Position numbers and translations under genes: made by a program. Shown piece by piece: positions 27,520 to 34,960 of a DNA stretch of 54,446 nt. This DNA comes from Desulfurellaceae bacterium bin18 (GTDB lineage Bacteria > Desulfobacterota > Binatia > Bin18). Each line of letters opens with the position of its first letter. Position 1 is the stretch's first letter. Under the pieces are notes generated by a model that made no database searches, was not told where the DNA came from, and saw nothing but the letters and a program-made list of their open reading frames with translations. Location: positions 1-54,446 of the forward strand of contig MPMI01000039.1 of assembly GCA_002238415.1 (NCBI GenBank). The letters run 5' to 3'.

Positions 27520-28692
27520 CTATGAAGTGGTCGTGAGAGTCTCCATAACTTGTTGGGTATCAATATCGATAAGCTCAACGGTCGCCAAGCCACTGACGCC
27601 AGCCTTTTGCCGGGCATCGACGAGCTGGTCCCGGAGTTTTTCTCTGAAACCGTCTCGGACAGTCTGAGGCATACCAGCCATGGGGAAATTGCGAAAGAAG
27701 ACCCTGGCCCGAGTTTGCGACAGCCAGTCGATACGGACGATCTTGGGTGCCATCATTTCATGTGAGCGAAAGAGCGCTTCCACCGCTTGCTGAAATGGTG
27801 ATGTTGAGGAATTTGTTGTTGACGCGGTGCGGGATGGGGCCGCCCCGTTCGAGAATTGTTCCAGGAGCTGGTCGATACGGGTCTGAATGTCAGTGTTGTC
27901 CGTCAGACTCTTGGCCTGCTGTAATGAGGCGACCGCTTGTTCGGGCAGGCCCTTCTCCTGGTAGGCAACCCCCAGGTTAAAATGCGCCTGAAAGAAGTCG
28001 GGCTGCTTGGCCAAGACGGATTGATAAGAAGCAATGGCTTGATCGACCTGGCCGGTATAGAGGTACATGGTCCCGAGGTCGGTCGTCACGCTGGCATCAT
28101 CCGGTTTCAGCGCCAAGTAGCGCTGATAATACTCGATCGCTGTGTGGTGTTCCTCAAGGTCGTAGTACACATTCCCCAAGCCGCGGAGCGCATCCAGATC
28201 ACTCGGTACAAGCTCAAACAGCTTACGATAGGAGGCCAGGGCCGCACTGCGATAGCTGGCATCCAGCTGTGACGCCCGGAACTGGACTCCAGCCAGGGTC
28301 CGCCATGCATTGGGGTCTTGCGGAGCGGCATTGGCTTGGGCAACCAGTTCCGCGATGCGACTCTTCACCTCCTCAGGCAAGGCAACCTCGGGATGATTCT
28401 GAGGCAGGGCCGAACCGCCCGTGCTGGCTTGAGTGGAACCGGTCGGGGTCGGGGCGAAGGGCTCTGTCCGCAGGACAAACACCCAGAGTCCGATGCCGAC
28501 GGCGAGGTAGCAGGACAAAACGATAATGCCAGGGAGCGGCCACCGCTGGGCGTCTGCCGCTGGTGGGGTGGCCGATTTCCGGGCCTTCTGCCCTCCGTCC
28601 TTGCCCCCGAGGGCTTCCCCACAATGCGTACAGAAATGTGCTTTGGGGATAGTCTTTGTCCCACACTGTGGACAAAAACGCGCTGTCGCCAT
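27520..28692 (-). CDS. Zinc-ribbon TPR membrane protein
   Basis: The protein has 390 residues from ATG 28692, with GGAGGT upstream. The ORF is open further but that part lacks conserved features. The N-terminal double zinc ribbon (CPQC at about 8-11, CTHC at about 21-24) is followed by a TM helix (WPLPGIIVLSCYLAVGIGLW) and a proline-rich linker. Four or five TPR units then span about 125-260 (ALRGLGNVYYDLEEHHTAIE, VTTDLGTMYLYTGQVDQAIA, AHFNLGVAYQEKGLPEQAVA). The last 110 residues are unrecognised. Likely a membrane scaffold. The partner is unknown. Confidence 0.75.
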   Translation of the reverse strand: MATARFCPQCGTKTIPKAHFCTHCGEALGGKDGGQKARKSATPPAADAQRWPLPGIIVLSCYLAVGIGLWVFVLRTEPFAPTPTGSTQASTGGSALPQNHPEVALPEEVKSRIAELVAQANAAPQDPNAWRTLAGVQFRASQLDASYRSAALASYRKLFELVPSDLDALRGLGNVYYDLEEHHTAIEYYQRYLALKPDDASVTTDLGTMYLYTGQVDQAIASYQSVLAKQPDFFQAHFNLGVAYQEKGLPEQAVASLQQAKSLTDNTDIQTRIDQLLEQFSNGAAPSRTASTTNSSTSPFQQAVEALFRSHEMMAPKIVRIDWLSQTRARVFFRNFPMAGMPQTVRDGFREKLRDQLVDARQKAGVSGLATVELIDIDTQQVMETLTTTS

Positions 28693-28821
28693 CCTATCTC
28701 TACCTCCGTGCACCCTACCTAACAACAATACCCTAGGCGGGCTAGACCGGGGCGGAAGCGAATCCAGTTGACAGTCAAGGAGCCGGCTGGATAAGCTGCG
28801 TGCAGCCCTGGGGAGGAATAC

Positions 28822-30096
28822 ATGGCAAAAAAAAGTGAGAAGCGCGACCCTCGTCTGGCACAAGGCAAGAAAGTGCTGGAAGAATGGGGCATTCGGCCCC
28901 CTGCCGGACAGGACAGCAGCCTGGATATTGCCAGCCTGCACGAGCGCATAGGACAGAATGCTGACGCCGACTTAGCCTTGGCCGCATTCCTGGGTGCCGT
29001 CCAGACAGCAGAGTCGGCCCAATTCCTGGTGAGTTGGATCGAGCAGGCGACCGATAAGCGTTTGCATAAAGAGATTAGCCGGGCCCTCTATCGCCTGTCA
29101 CAAAAAGGGATACAGGCCGCCCGGCCGCAAAAGGGAGCGGGCAAGTCCATTCTCACCCCGCTTGAACCGGAAGGCTATCTGTCCGTAATGGATGGTCGCG
29201 GTGATCGCCTCGTTTGGATAGTGAAATCACGCGTTGGCGGCGGGCTACATTTCTTGTCTACGTTGATCAACGAACCCGAAGGCATGCGTTATATTGAGGG
29301 CACGGAAATATCACGCAAAGTTTTGCGTCAGGCGCTTCAGGATTTGAGCGCTAATCGCGGACTGACGCTGATTGAAGCGCCGTGGCGGTACTGCGATTCC
29401 CTGATGCAGGAAGGCTATGAACGTGCCAAGGCACAAGACAGAAAAGAAGTCGAATCCTACCCGGCGGCTCGGTCTTTCGTTTTTACCACGCCGCCAGAAA
29501 GAGTAAACGTGTCCTCCAATCGTTCAGACGAAGCTGGACACGTTTACTCTTTACCCCAAACAGTTCCGCTGCCGGACAGTTTGGATCGGCATGCAATCGC
29601 TGCCGACGACACTTTCCTGACAACGTCCACCCAACTCGCCGAAGAACCGGAAATGCAGCGATGGGTGTTTGACGCAGAACAGGCCAAGCCCTATGTCGAA
29701 AAGATAAGCAGTGCACAGGAGAGCCCCCTGGTGCTGAATCAACACCAGCAAAAAGACCGGGTGAACGACGTCATCAAAGAAGCGGTTGCCGAAGTGTTCT
29801 CAGGGGAGAGCGGCCGGGCCTACGCGCGGCGCCTGGAAGAAACGGCGCTGTATTTTGCGGCAACCGGACGTTTGGCGTCGGCCCAACGCGCCCTGGCCGT
29901 GTCTCTGGCACTCCAAAAAGAGGGGGCGAGCGGTAGTGGCATTCCCTTTTGCGAGGGATTGGTCCAGCAGAGCATCGGCCTGCACTACACGGAAGAAAAG
30001 CAACACCAACAGGAAGAATCTAAAGGCTCGCTCATTATGAAGCCGTCCGAGTTTGCCGCGCAGGCGCAGCAGGCCCAGCGCCAACGGCGGGGCTGA
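28822..30096 (+). CDS. Hypothetical protein carrying an in-frame palindromic repeat
   Basis: The protein has 424 residues, with GGGGAGG before ATG 28822. No family is recognised. The N-terminal half is helical (HEAT-like, DLALAAFLGAVQTAESAQFL), the middle is a mixed alpha/beta region, and the C-terminus is basic and glutamine-rich. Residues 227-243 (RVNVSSN through AGHVYS) are encoded exactly by a palindromic repeat. The frame stays open on both sides, so the element adds about 18 residues without breaking the gene. The insert sits after a PPE turn and before LPQTVPLPD, which looks like a surface loop or linker. Confidence 0.75.
   Translation: MAKKSEKRDPRLAQGKKVLEEWGIRPPAGQDSSLDIASLHERIGQNADADLALAAFLGAVQTAESAQFLVSWIEQATDKRLHKEISRALYRLSQKGIQAARPQKGAGKSILTPLEPEGYLSVMDGRGDRLVWIVKSRVGGGLHFLSTLINEPEGMRYIEGTEISRKVLRQALQDLSANRGLTLIEAPWRYCDSLMQEGYERAKAQDRKEVESYPAARSFVFTTPPERVNVSSNRSDEAGHVYSLPQTVPLPDSLDRHAIAADDTFLTTSTQLAEEPEMQRWVFDAEQAKPYVEKISSAQESPLVLNQHQQKDRVNDVIKEAVAEVFSGESGRAYARRLEETALYFAATGRLASAQRALAVSLALQKEGASGSGIPFCEGLVQQSIGLHYTEEKQHQQEESKGSLIMKPSEFAAQAQQAQRQRRG
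29498..29552 (+). repeat. Palindromic repeat copy 4 (in frame inside a gene)
   Basis: Perfect 17-bp arms AAAGAGTAAACGTGTCC and GGACACGTTTACTCTTT around a 21-base loop. It is read through in the frame RVNVSSN...AGHVYS, the same frame as at the start of the uracil-DNA glycosylase. Confidence 0.95.
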
Positions 30097-30112
30097 GTAT
30101 TTGGAGGGGACC

Positions 30113-30382
30113 ATGCCGCAGCCCTTCCCGGATCAGATTACCTCACTCCCATTCTTGAATGCAGGGACGATTCTGTCCTGCCCCGATTGTGGCGTGGGAC
30201 TCTATTTGCTCACCAAGAAGGTCACCCGGGATGGGACCTTTGAAGGCGCAGTGCAGGCCATGGCTGGGGTCCCGGAATACAAGCGGGGGTCCACGCCAAA
30301 GACATGTCCCTTATGTCAGACCGGCCAGTGGTGGTATCCGCCCGGCACGATACATACCTTTCAGTACGGCTGGGTCGCCTAG
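30113..30382 (+). CDS. Small zinc-ribbon protein
   Basis: The protein has 89 residues. GGAGGGGA precedes ATG 30113. Two CxxC pairs (CPDC near residues 23-26 and CPLC near 65-68) probably form one zinc ribbon around a FEGAVQAMAGVPEY helix. It follows the 424-residue gene by 16 bases and is likely co-transcribed with it. No named family is recognised. Confidence 0.65.
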   Translation: MPQPFPDQITSLPFLNAGTILSCPDCGVGLYLLTKKVTRDGTFEGAVQAMAGVPEYKRGSTPKTCPLCQTGQWWYPPGTIHTFQYGWVA

Positions 30383-30438
30383 AGGGTGTTCTGCACTTGG
30401 TGAGGGAGTGGATCATATTCCAAAAAAGGAGGGCGAGT

Positions 30439-31377
30439 ATGCCTGGACGCGAAGCCATACCAAAAGTCTCAAACTGGGGCCGGTGGGGAGCCGACGATGA
30501 AAAGGGGACGGCCAATTTCATTACGCCGGAGGTGATTGTCGCCGCGGCCAGACTGGTCCGCAAGGGGCAGGTTTTCTGCTGCTGCATTCCGATTGACCAG
30601 CACGGGCCGGTCTTTCCCACCCGCACCCCGCCCCAGCGGTTCATGTCGATCCTCAACGTGCCGGTCAAGGAAGTCGGCCTGGCGGGCTCGGCCATTGCCA
30701 ACGACGACTATATTACCATGTATCTGCAAGGCTCGACCCAGTGGGACAGCTTGGCCCACGTGGGCTACGACGGCAAGTATTACAACGACGTGCCGGCCAG
30801 CGCCATCACCGCCCACGGCGGGGCGTCCAAGAACGATATTGGCAAGCTCTACCAGTCGTTTGTCACCCGAGGTGTGCTGCTCGACATGGTCCGCTACAAG
30901 GGCTGCGAAGCCGACGGGCATCTCCCGGCTGACTATCCGATTACGGTCGAAGACCTGGACGGCTGCTGCCAGGCGCAGAACGTCGAGGTCAAAAGTGGCG
31001 ACGCGCTATGCGTGCGTACCGGCTGGGTGCCGTACTGGTATACGCTCGAAACGCCGGAACAGAAGGAAGCATACTTCCACGCCCAGCCCGGCGTTTCGGT
31101 CTCAACCGCGGAATGGATACATCAGAAAGAAATTGCCTGCATTGCCGTGGACAATATTGCCGTCGAGCGGCTGCCGTCCGAAGTGGATGACGAATTCATT
31201 CCCTTTCATCAGGTCGCCATACGCGACCTCGGTCTCTCGCTGGGTGAAATTTTTACGTTCGAAGCCCTGGCCAAAGACTGCGCCGATGACGGTGTATACG
31301 AATTCCTGTGGGCCGCCCCGCCGCTCAACATCCCCAATGCGGTCGGCAGCCCGCTGAACCCGTTGGCGGTGAAGTGA
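30439..31377 (+). CDS. Cyclase-family hydrolase (kynurenine formamidase-like fold)
   Basis: The protein has 312 residues from ATG 30439, with AAGGAGG upstream. The N-terminus SNWGRWGADDEKGTANFITP and the core LQGSTQWDSLAHVGYDG are typical of the large cyclase-family hydrolases. The usual metal motif HxGTHxDxxxH appears as QGSTQWDSLAH, a known variant keeping Asp and the last His. C-terminal HQVAIRDLGLSLGE and WAAPPLNIPNAVGSPLNPLA also fit. Probably a Zn or Mn amidohydrolase of unknown substrate. Gene-poor DNA and a defence island follow it. Confidence 0.85.
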   Translation: MPGREAIPKVSNWGRWGADDEKGTANFITPEVIVAAARLVRKGQVFCCCIPIDQHGPVFPTRTPPQRFMSILNVPVKEVGLAGSAIANDDYITMYLQGSTQWDSLAHVGYDGKYYNDVPASAITAHGGASKNDIGKLYQSFVTRGVLLDMVRYKGCEADGHLPADYPITVEDLDGCCQAQNVEVKSGDALCVRTGWVPYWYTLETPEQKEAYFHAQPGVSVSTAEWIHQKEIACIAVDNIAVERLPSEVDDEFIPFHQVAIRDLGLSLGEIFTFEALAKDCADDGVYEFLWAAPPLNIPNAVGSPLNPLAVK

Positions 31378-31382
31378 CGCAC

Positions 31383-31405
31383 AGGGCGGGCGTCACGCCC
31401 GCCCT
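31383..31405. other. Perfect GC-rich hairpin after the cyclase gene
   Basis: A 10-bp perfect stem, AGGGCGGGCG / CGCCCGCCCT, with a three-base loop. It lies between two genes that read towards each other. No T tract follows on either strand, so it may slow or end transcription only weakly, or be another REP-type element. Confidence 0.55.
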
Positions 31406-31480
31406 CAGAATATGCCTGAGAAACAACAGCGCCGAGGGCCCTCAGTCGTCTTGGCACTACAAGTTGGGATTGCATTCTTA

Positions 31481-33802
31481 TCATCGGGCAACGTTGGTAG
31501 ATGGGCGCTCGGCAACACCGCTCAGCGAACCACCGGATTCCTCAATGGAGTCGCTGACATCCTGGACGATTTGGTTCAAGAAATCCTGTGTTGGAGGATC
31601 CATTGCAGAAGTAATAGATGGCGCCGCAGCATCATATATTCGATCCATCTCCTCTGCCCTTAGACGGCTTGACCCCCTGCCGCTGAACCCAAAAGCGGTT
31701 CGCCAAGCGTCGAGTCTGTTAGTCATTAGACGCTGTGCTGCAAGCTTGTGGATACGGACAAACACCTTTTGGCGTATTTTGTTTATAGCGGTTTTCTCTT
31801 CGTCCTCATTTTCCGGCTGTCTGGTCCAGCCGGAAGGATTATCCAGCCATAGGGATATACTATTTTGTAACTGGCGAACTAGGTCAGCGACAGGCCGCAG
31901 CCCGTTGTACTCATCATCCCAAAGGTTGGCTATGCGCCGGCACAACGCTTTAACACGCCCCCAGTGCTCCTTGCGAATGCCTTCGTAATAGCTGAGCCCC
32001 AGCCTACCCCGCCAGGGGTTTTTGAACCCGTCGGTGGCGTCGCGCAGAGCGAGTTCCAATCGGGCGATATTATAGGTTGGAGCGGCTGCAATCGGCTCGG
32101 AATCTTGAATCGCCTGCTGCATTCGTTCAAACAAGTCCTTCATTTGTCCGATATCACGGGGTGGTATTTTCTTCGTAACCCTATCCAAACCACCCAAGTA
32201 AAAATCTTTGTTTGTCAATTGTTGTTCCAGTATCTCTGTTACCGGTGCCCCCAGCGATTCGCGTAGACTGACAATGGCGTTGCCAATTGAGGCGCGAACA
32301 TGGTTCTGCTTCTGGCTATAGGTGCGTAGGTTGTCACCCTTCACATGGTCGAAATGTGTGAACGCGACAGCGAGTTTGTGTCCGTGACCGCTACTGCCAA
32401 CCGACCGAAGGAGTTCCAGTGAGGCAGCCTGCATCGGAGACTCCGCATTGTCCACAAGCAGGATCATGTCCGCTTCAGGAAACTTTTCAGTTACCTTTGT
32501 GGATATGCTTGTGGCCTCCTTCGCCGAATGGCCTAGTCCCTCGCCATCCAACAGTACAATCCTTCGGTCATCGTCCTGAAGTGTGGCTACAGCCGGCTGA
32601 AACGGGCCGCGCACCCGGATACCGCCAACCATGGGCGTCAGCAGCCGCCCAAACTGCTGGTCGTGATTACTGCTAAACCATCGTACCTGCTTTAGGAAGG
32701 TGTCGCGGTCTTTTTCCTCGTAGCACCAAAGGGTCGGCCAACCTGTTGCGCTACGATCAAAATCACCCGCCACAACCAATTCGAACCGCTCCGAGATGGT
32801 ATCCATGATATCAAGGGAGAGCTGGGCGAAATCCTGATTCTCGTACAGCGCATCGGTGAAGTCTTCCAGCCAGTCTTGCCGACGATTGGCGTTGTCCATG
32901 TTCTGAAAGTCACCGCGCTCCTTCGCTGTTTGCTTGCGTATCGCCATTGTGACTTCCCTGATACGAGAAACGTATTCACTCAAGCGTTCGTTGTTCTTAG
33001 TAATTTCGACCGCATCAACGATTTCGTCATCTGCCAAAGTACCCGCTTCTGCCGCTTCGCCTTCGTACTCGTAATCCATCTCATACTGGTCGTCCGCCTC
33101 CTGCCCCGGCTGCTCCTGTTGCCATGCGCCGAGGGGATAGGAGAGCCGAAAACGCTGTTCCCGATGTTCCAGCAGAGCCTCAGCTACCCTGGTGTCATCG
33201 TGTTCCCGAATTATGCTCTCGCAGGCGGCTTCCAGACACTCGTCAACGGCACAGCGAACCTCGTGCTCGGTCATAAAGGTTATCGCTGCCTTGAAGGGCC
33301 CGGTTGCTACTACTATCTCGATATCAGCCGTTGTCGTCTTTGCTGTCGATGTGGAAGGGAAGCGGTCGCGCTTATGGTCGGAGCCGATGAAGTGACGTAG
33401 CAGAGTGGTTTTGCCCGCCCCTGTGGAGCCGACCAGCATCACCCGTGCGTAGTTATCCTCGTTATCCTCCGGAGTGGGCAATCGTATAATCTTTTCCCGT
33501 AGGTCTTTGGACTTGCTCTTGCCGACTTCAATGCTGTCAAAGAATGCTGAAACAACGACTTTATCGAACTGTCGCTCGGCCTCAGAACGTCGGTCAATGC
33601 TCCACCAGTACGAATCAGCGAGGAGTTCGTTAAGCTGTTCAACCATTTGGTCAGCTTCTTCATCATCCGTCGTACCAAGACCACGTCGCACTTTCAGCCC
33701 CAGCCTGCCGCGGGCATCCCTGCGGCAAGGGTGGCTGAAGATTACGCTCCAACCTGGCCTGTTCGATCTCGTTTTGGTCGCTTTGTGAACTCTCGTTTCC
33801 AT
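31481..33802 (-). CDS. Large P-loop GTPase-like protein, candidate defence gene
   Basis: The protein has 773 residues from ATG 33802, chosen because AGGAGGA lies upstream; an ATG 75 bases earlier overlaps the -35 box. The N-terminus (GWSVIFSHPCRRDARGRLG, then KVRRGLGTTDDEEADQMV) looks like a small DNA-binding or arm-type domain seen in integrases. G1 is GSTGAGKTTLLRHFIG (123-138), an acidic stretch lies at about 241-257, G3 is DGEGLG near 418 and a G4-like THFD near 481. The C-terminal half is helical. It has its own promoter between paired operators. The Septu-like pair is its upstream neighbour. Function unknown; a sensor or effector GTPase is a guess. Confidence 0.65.
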   Translation of the reverse strand: METRVHKATKTRSNRPGWSVIFSHPCRRDARGRLGLKVRRGLGTTDDEEADQMVEQLNELLADSYWWSIDRRSEAERQFDKVVVSAFFDSIEVGKSKSKDLREKIIRLPTPEDNEDNYARVMLVGSTGAGKTTLLRHFIGSDHKRDRFPSTSTAKTTTADIEIVVATGPFKAAITFMTEHEVRCAVDECLEAACESIIREHDDTRVAEALLEHREQRFRLSYPLGAWQQEQPGQEADDQYEMDYEYEGEAAEAGTLADDEIVDAVEITKNNERLSEYVSRIREVTMAIRKQTAKERGDFQNMDNANRRQDWLEDFTDALYENQDFAQLSLDIMDTISERFELVVAGDFDRSATGWPTLWCYEEKDRDTFLKQVRWFSSNHDQQFGRLLTPMVGGIRVRGPFQPAVATLQDDDRRIVLLDGEGLGHSAKEATSISTKVTEKFPEADMILLVDNAESPMQAASLELLRSVGSSGHGHKLAVAFTHFDHVKGDNLRTYSQKQNHVRASIGNAIVSLRESLGAPVTEILEQQLTNKDFYLGGLDRVTKKIPPRDIGQMKDLFERMQQAIQDSEPIAAAPTYNIARLELALRDATDGFKNPWRGRLGLSYYEGIRKEHWGRVKALCRRIANLWDDEYNGLRPVADLVRQLQNSISLWLDNPSGWTRQPENEDEEKTAINKIRQKVFVRIHKLAAQRLMTNRLDAWRTAFGFSGRGSSRLRAEEMDRIYDAAAPSITSAMDPPTQDFLNQIVQDVSDSIEESGGSLSGVAERPSTNVAR

Positions 33803-33822
33803 TATTTTCCTCCTATATTCAG

Positions 33823-33838
33823 CGTTGTTCTTCGTTGT
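33823..33838. promoter_or_regulatory. Operator-like hexamer pair, downstream of the GTPase promoter
   Basis: CGTTGT-N4-CGTTGT on the plus strand, a 10-base period (one helical turn). It lies between the GTPase -10 box and its ribosome site. The mirror pair ACAACG-N4-ACAACG is at 33890-33905. Confidence 0.55.
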
Positions 33839-33848
33839 AATAAACGGG

Positions 33849-33877
33849 GGTATATATGGCCCTTTTAAGTATGTCAA
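33849..33877 (-). promoter_or_regulatory. Sigma70-type promoter of the GTPase gene
   Basis: Read leftward: perfect -35 TTGACA (33877-33872), a 17-base spacer and TATACC (33854-33849). It lies about 50 bases before the GTPase start and between the two operator-like hexamer pairs. Confidence 0.65.
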
Positions 33878-33889
33878 GCAATTTTTTGA

Positions 33890-33905
33890 ACAACGTGGTA
33901 CAACG
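33890..33905. promoter_or_regulatory. Operator-like hexamer pair, upstream of the GTPase promoter
   Basis: ACAACG-N4-ACAACG on the plus strand, the exact mirror of the pair at 33823-33838 with the same four-base spacer length. It ends 12 bases upstream of the -35 box. Confidence 0.55.
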
Positions 33906-34043
33906 AATTTGATCGTGCGGGTGATGACAAGTCCAGGTCAGCGAATTTCAGGGGCTTACACCATACCGACCGTACTCGAATCGGTCTCAATGTTTTCGTA
34001 AGTTAGTGAGGCGGGCGATAGTGTTAGGGTCGAGGTAATGGAG

Positions 34044-34075
34044 AAACAAAAGGGGCAGCCACAAGGGCTGCCCCT
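34044..34075 (-). terminator. Intrinsic terminator of the HNH/ATPase pair
   Basis: A perfect 10-bp stem AGGGGCAGCC / GGCTGCCCCT with a five-base loop. On the minus strand a T-rich tail (TTTGTTTCT) follows. It lies downstream of the HNH stop on that strand. Confidence 0.7.
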
Positions 34076-34089
34076 ACATACGATCCCGT

Positions 34090-34128
34090 GAAAATTGAGG
34101 CCGTTACGCCATGCGGCCGGACATCGCC
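34090..34128 (-). repeat. Displaced copy of the htpX 3' end
   Basis: About 34 of 39 bases match 36361-36399. On the minus strand it encodes the same [12 protein letters not shown] as the real htpX end, with changes mostly at third codon positions. The two copies bracket the HNH and ATPase genes. Confidence 0.8.
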
Positions 34129-34159
34129 CGGAGACCTGCTGATGCGTTACAGTTCGTCG

Positions 34160-34960
34160 TTACCAGGACAAGGCTTCGGGAACATCTGAAAATAACTCTC
34201 GCAGTTCATCAACGAGAGAACGCTGGCGCTGCATCTCACGCCATACCGTCGGATGGGCGCTGGTCATAATTGCGTTGGATCGTTTCCTGAGGGCGGTTTC
34301 AGACGCCCCATTGTCCCGGCGTTGACGATACTCGAAAAGCCGGGCTCGATATGCCCCATAGGCTTCGCGCCGTGCCGCCAGCAGCACATCACGATTGAGC
34401 TTCAGGGTGTCGATTGTGTAGTGGGCTCGCTGTTCGTCAATCCCGGACAAGTCCATGCGAGGCAGAAAAACAAAAGTCTCCGTAATTTCGAGGTCGAAGA
34501 ATGCCAACGGATCCTCGTCACGTGGGTTAATCAGAGCCGGCGATCCGGCTTCCGGCCTTCGGATCGGATCGTTGCGACGACGGGTCACATCTCTCAAGCG
34601 GCCTCGGCTTATCACCGAGAAACGATTATTCTTGCCGCCGTTACACTGTCCGCAGGCGAAGAGATAATTCTCCCACACAAAGACTTGCTGGGGGTAGAGG
34701 TCTTTGGGTTTGATATGCTCAACCTCGTCGCCGACCGAGTCCTCGCAATAGCCGCACCGCTGAGCACCGGGACACATGTCCGCGAGGCGCGTGCGCACGA
34801 CCTTGAACACCCGATTTGTCCTATGCTTATACCGCTCGAAAAGACGTTTGCCGGTCGCCACTTGCTCGGGATAGGAGCCGGCGTTGTCTACTTTGCATTG
34901 ATAGTCTCTCAAGCCCCGTGCCGTTGTCGTATCAAGGCCGGGATCGTCCAGATGCAACAT
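34160..34960 (-). CDS. HNH endonuclease, PtuB-like (Septu effector)
   Basis: The protein has 266 residues. Its ATG overlaps the ATPase stop (TAATG), so the two are translationally coupled. The zinc-type HNH core is visible: Cys69 and Cys72 (CGYC), Glu81-His82 (VEHIKPK), Asn98 (WENYLFACGQCNGGKNNRF) and Cys103/Cys106. This matches the TIGR02646/PtuB type. With the ATPase it should form a nucleic-acid-cleaving anti-phage complex. The C-terminal helical half is less conserved. A partner retron reverse transcriptase was not found, which favours stand-alone Septu. Confidence 0.8.
   Translation of the reverse strand: MLHLDDPGLDTTTARGLRDYQCKVDNAGSYPEQVATGKRLFERYKHRTNRVFKVVRTRLADMCPGAQRCGYCEDSVGDEVEHIKPKDLYPQQVFVWENYLFACGQCNGGKNNRFSVISRGRLRDVTRRRNDPIRRPEAGSPALINPRDEDPLAFFDLEITETFVFLPRMDLSGIDEQRAHYTIDTLKLNRDVLLAARREAYGAYRARLFEYRQRRDNGASETALRKRSNAIMTSAHPTVWREMQRQRSLVDELRELFSDVPEALSW

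Larger units (their letters stand above)
33803..34159. other. Gene-free region between the GTPase and HNH genes
   Basis: This 357-base stretch holds the GTPase ribosome site and promoter, two mirrored operator-like hexamer pairs, an intrinsic terminator for the HNH gene and the displaced copy of the htpX 3' end. I see no coding sequence in it. The first 100 bases are distinctly AT-rich. Confidence 0.6.

Noticed and set aside
31383..31405. Intrinsic terminator between the cyclase and GTPase genes
   Set aside because: The stem is perfect but no T tract follows on either strand, so I list it only as a hairpin.
33803..33877. Upstream ATG for the large GTPase
   Set aside because: That ATG overlaps the -35 box of a good promoter, while ATG 33802 has a strong AGGAGGA site.
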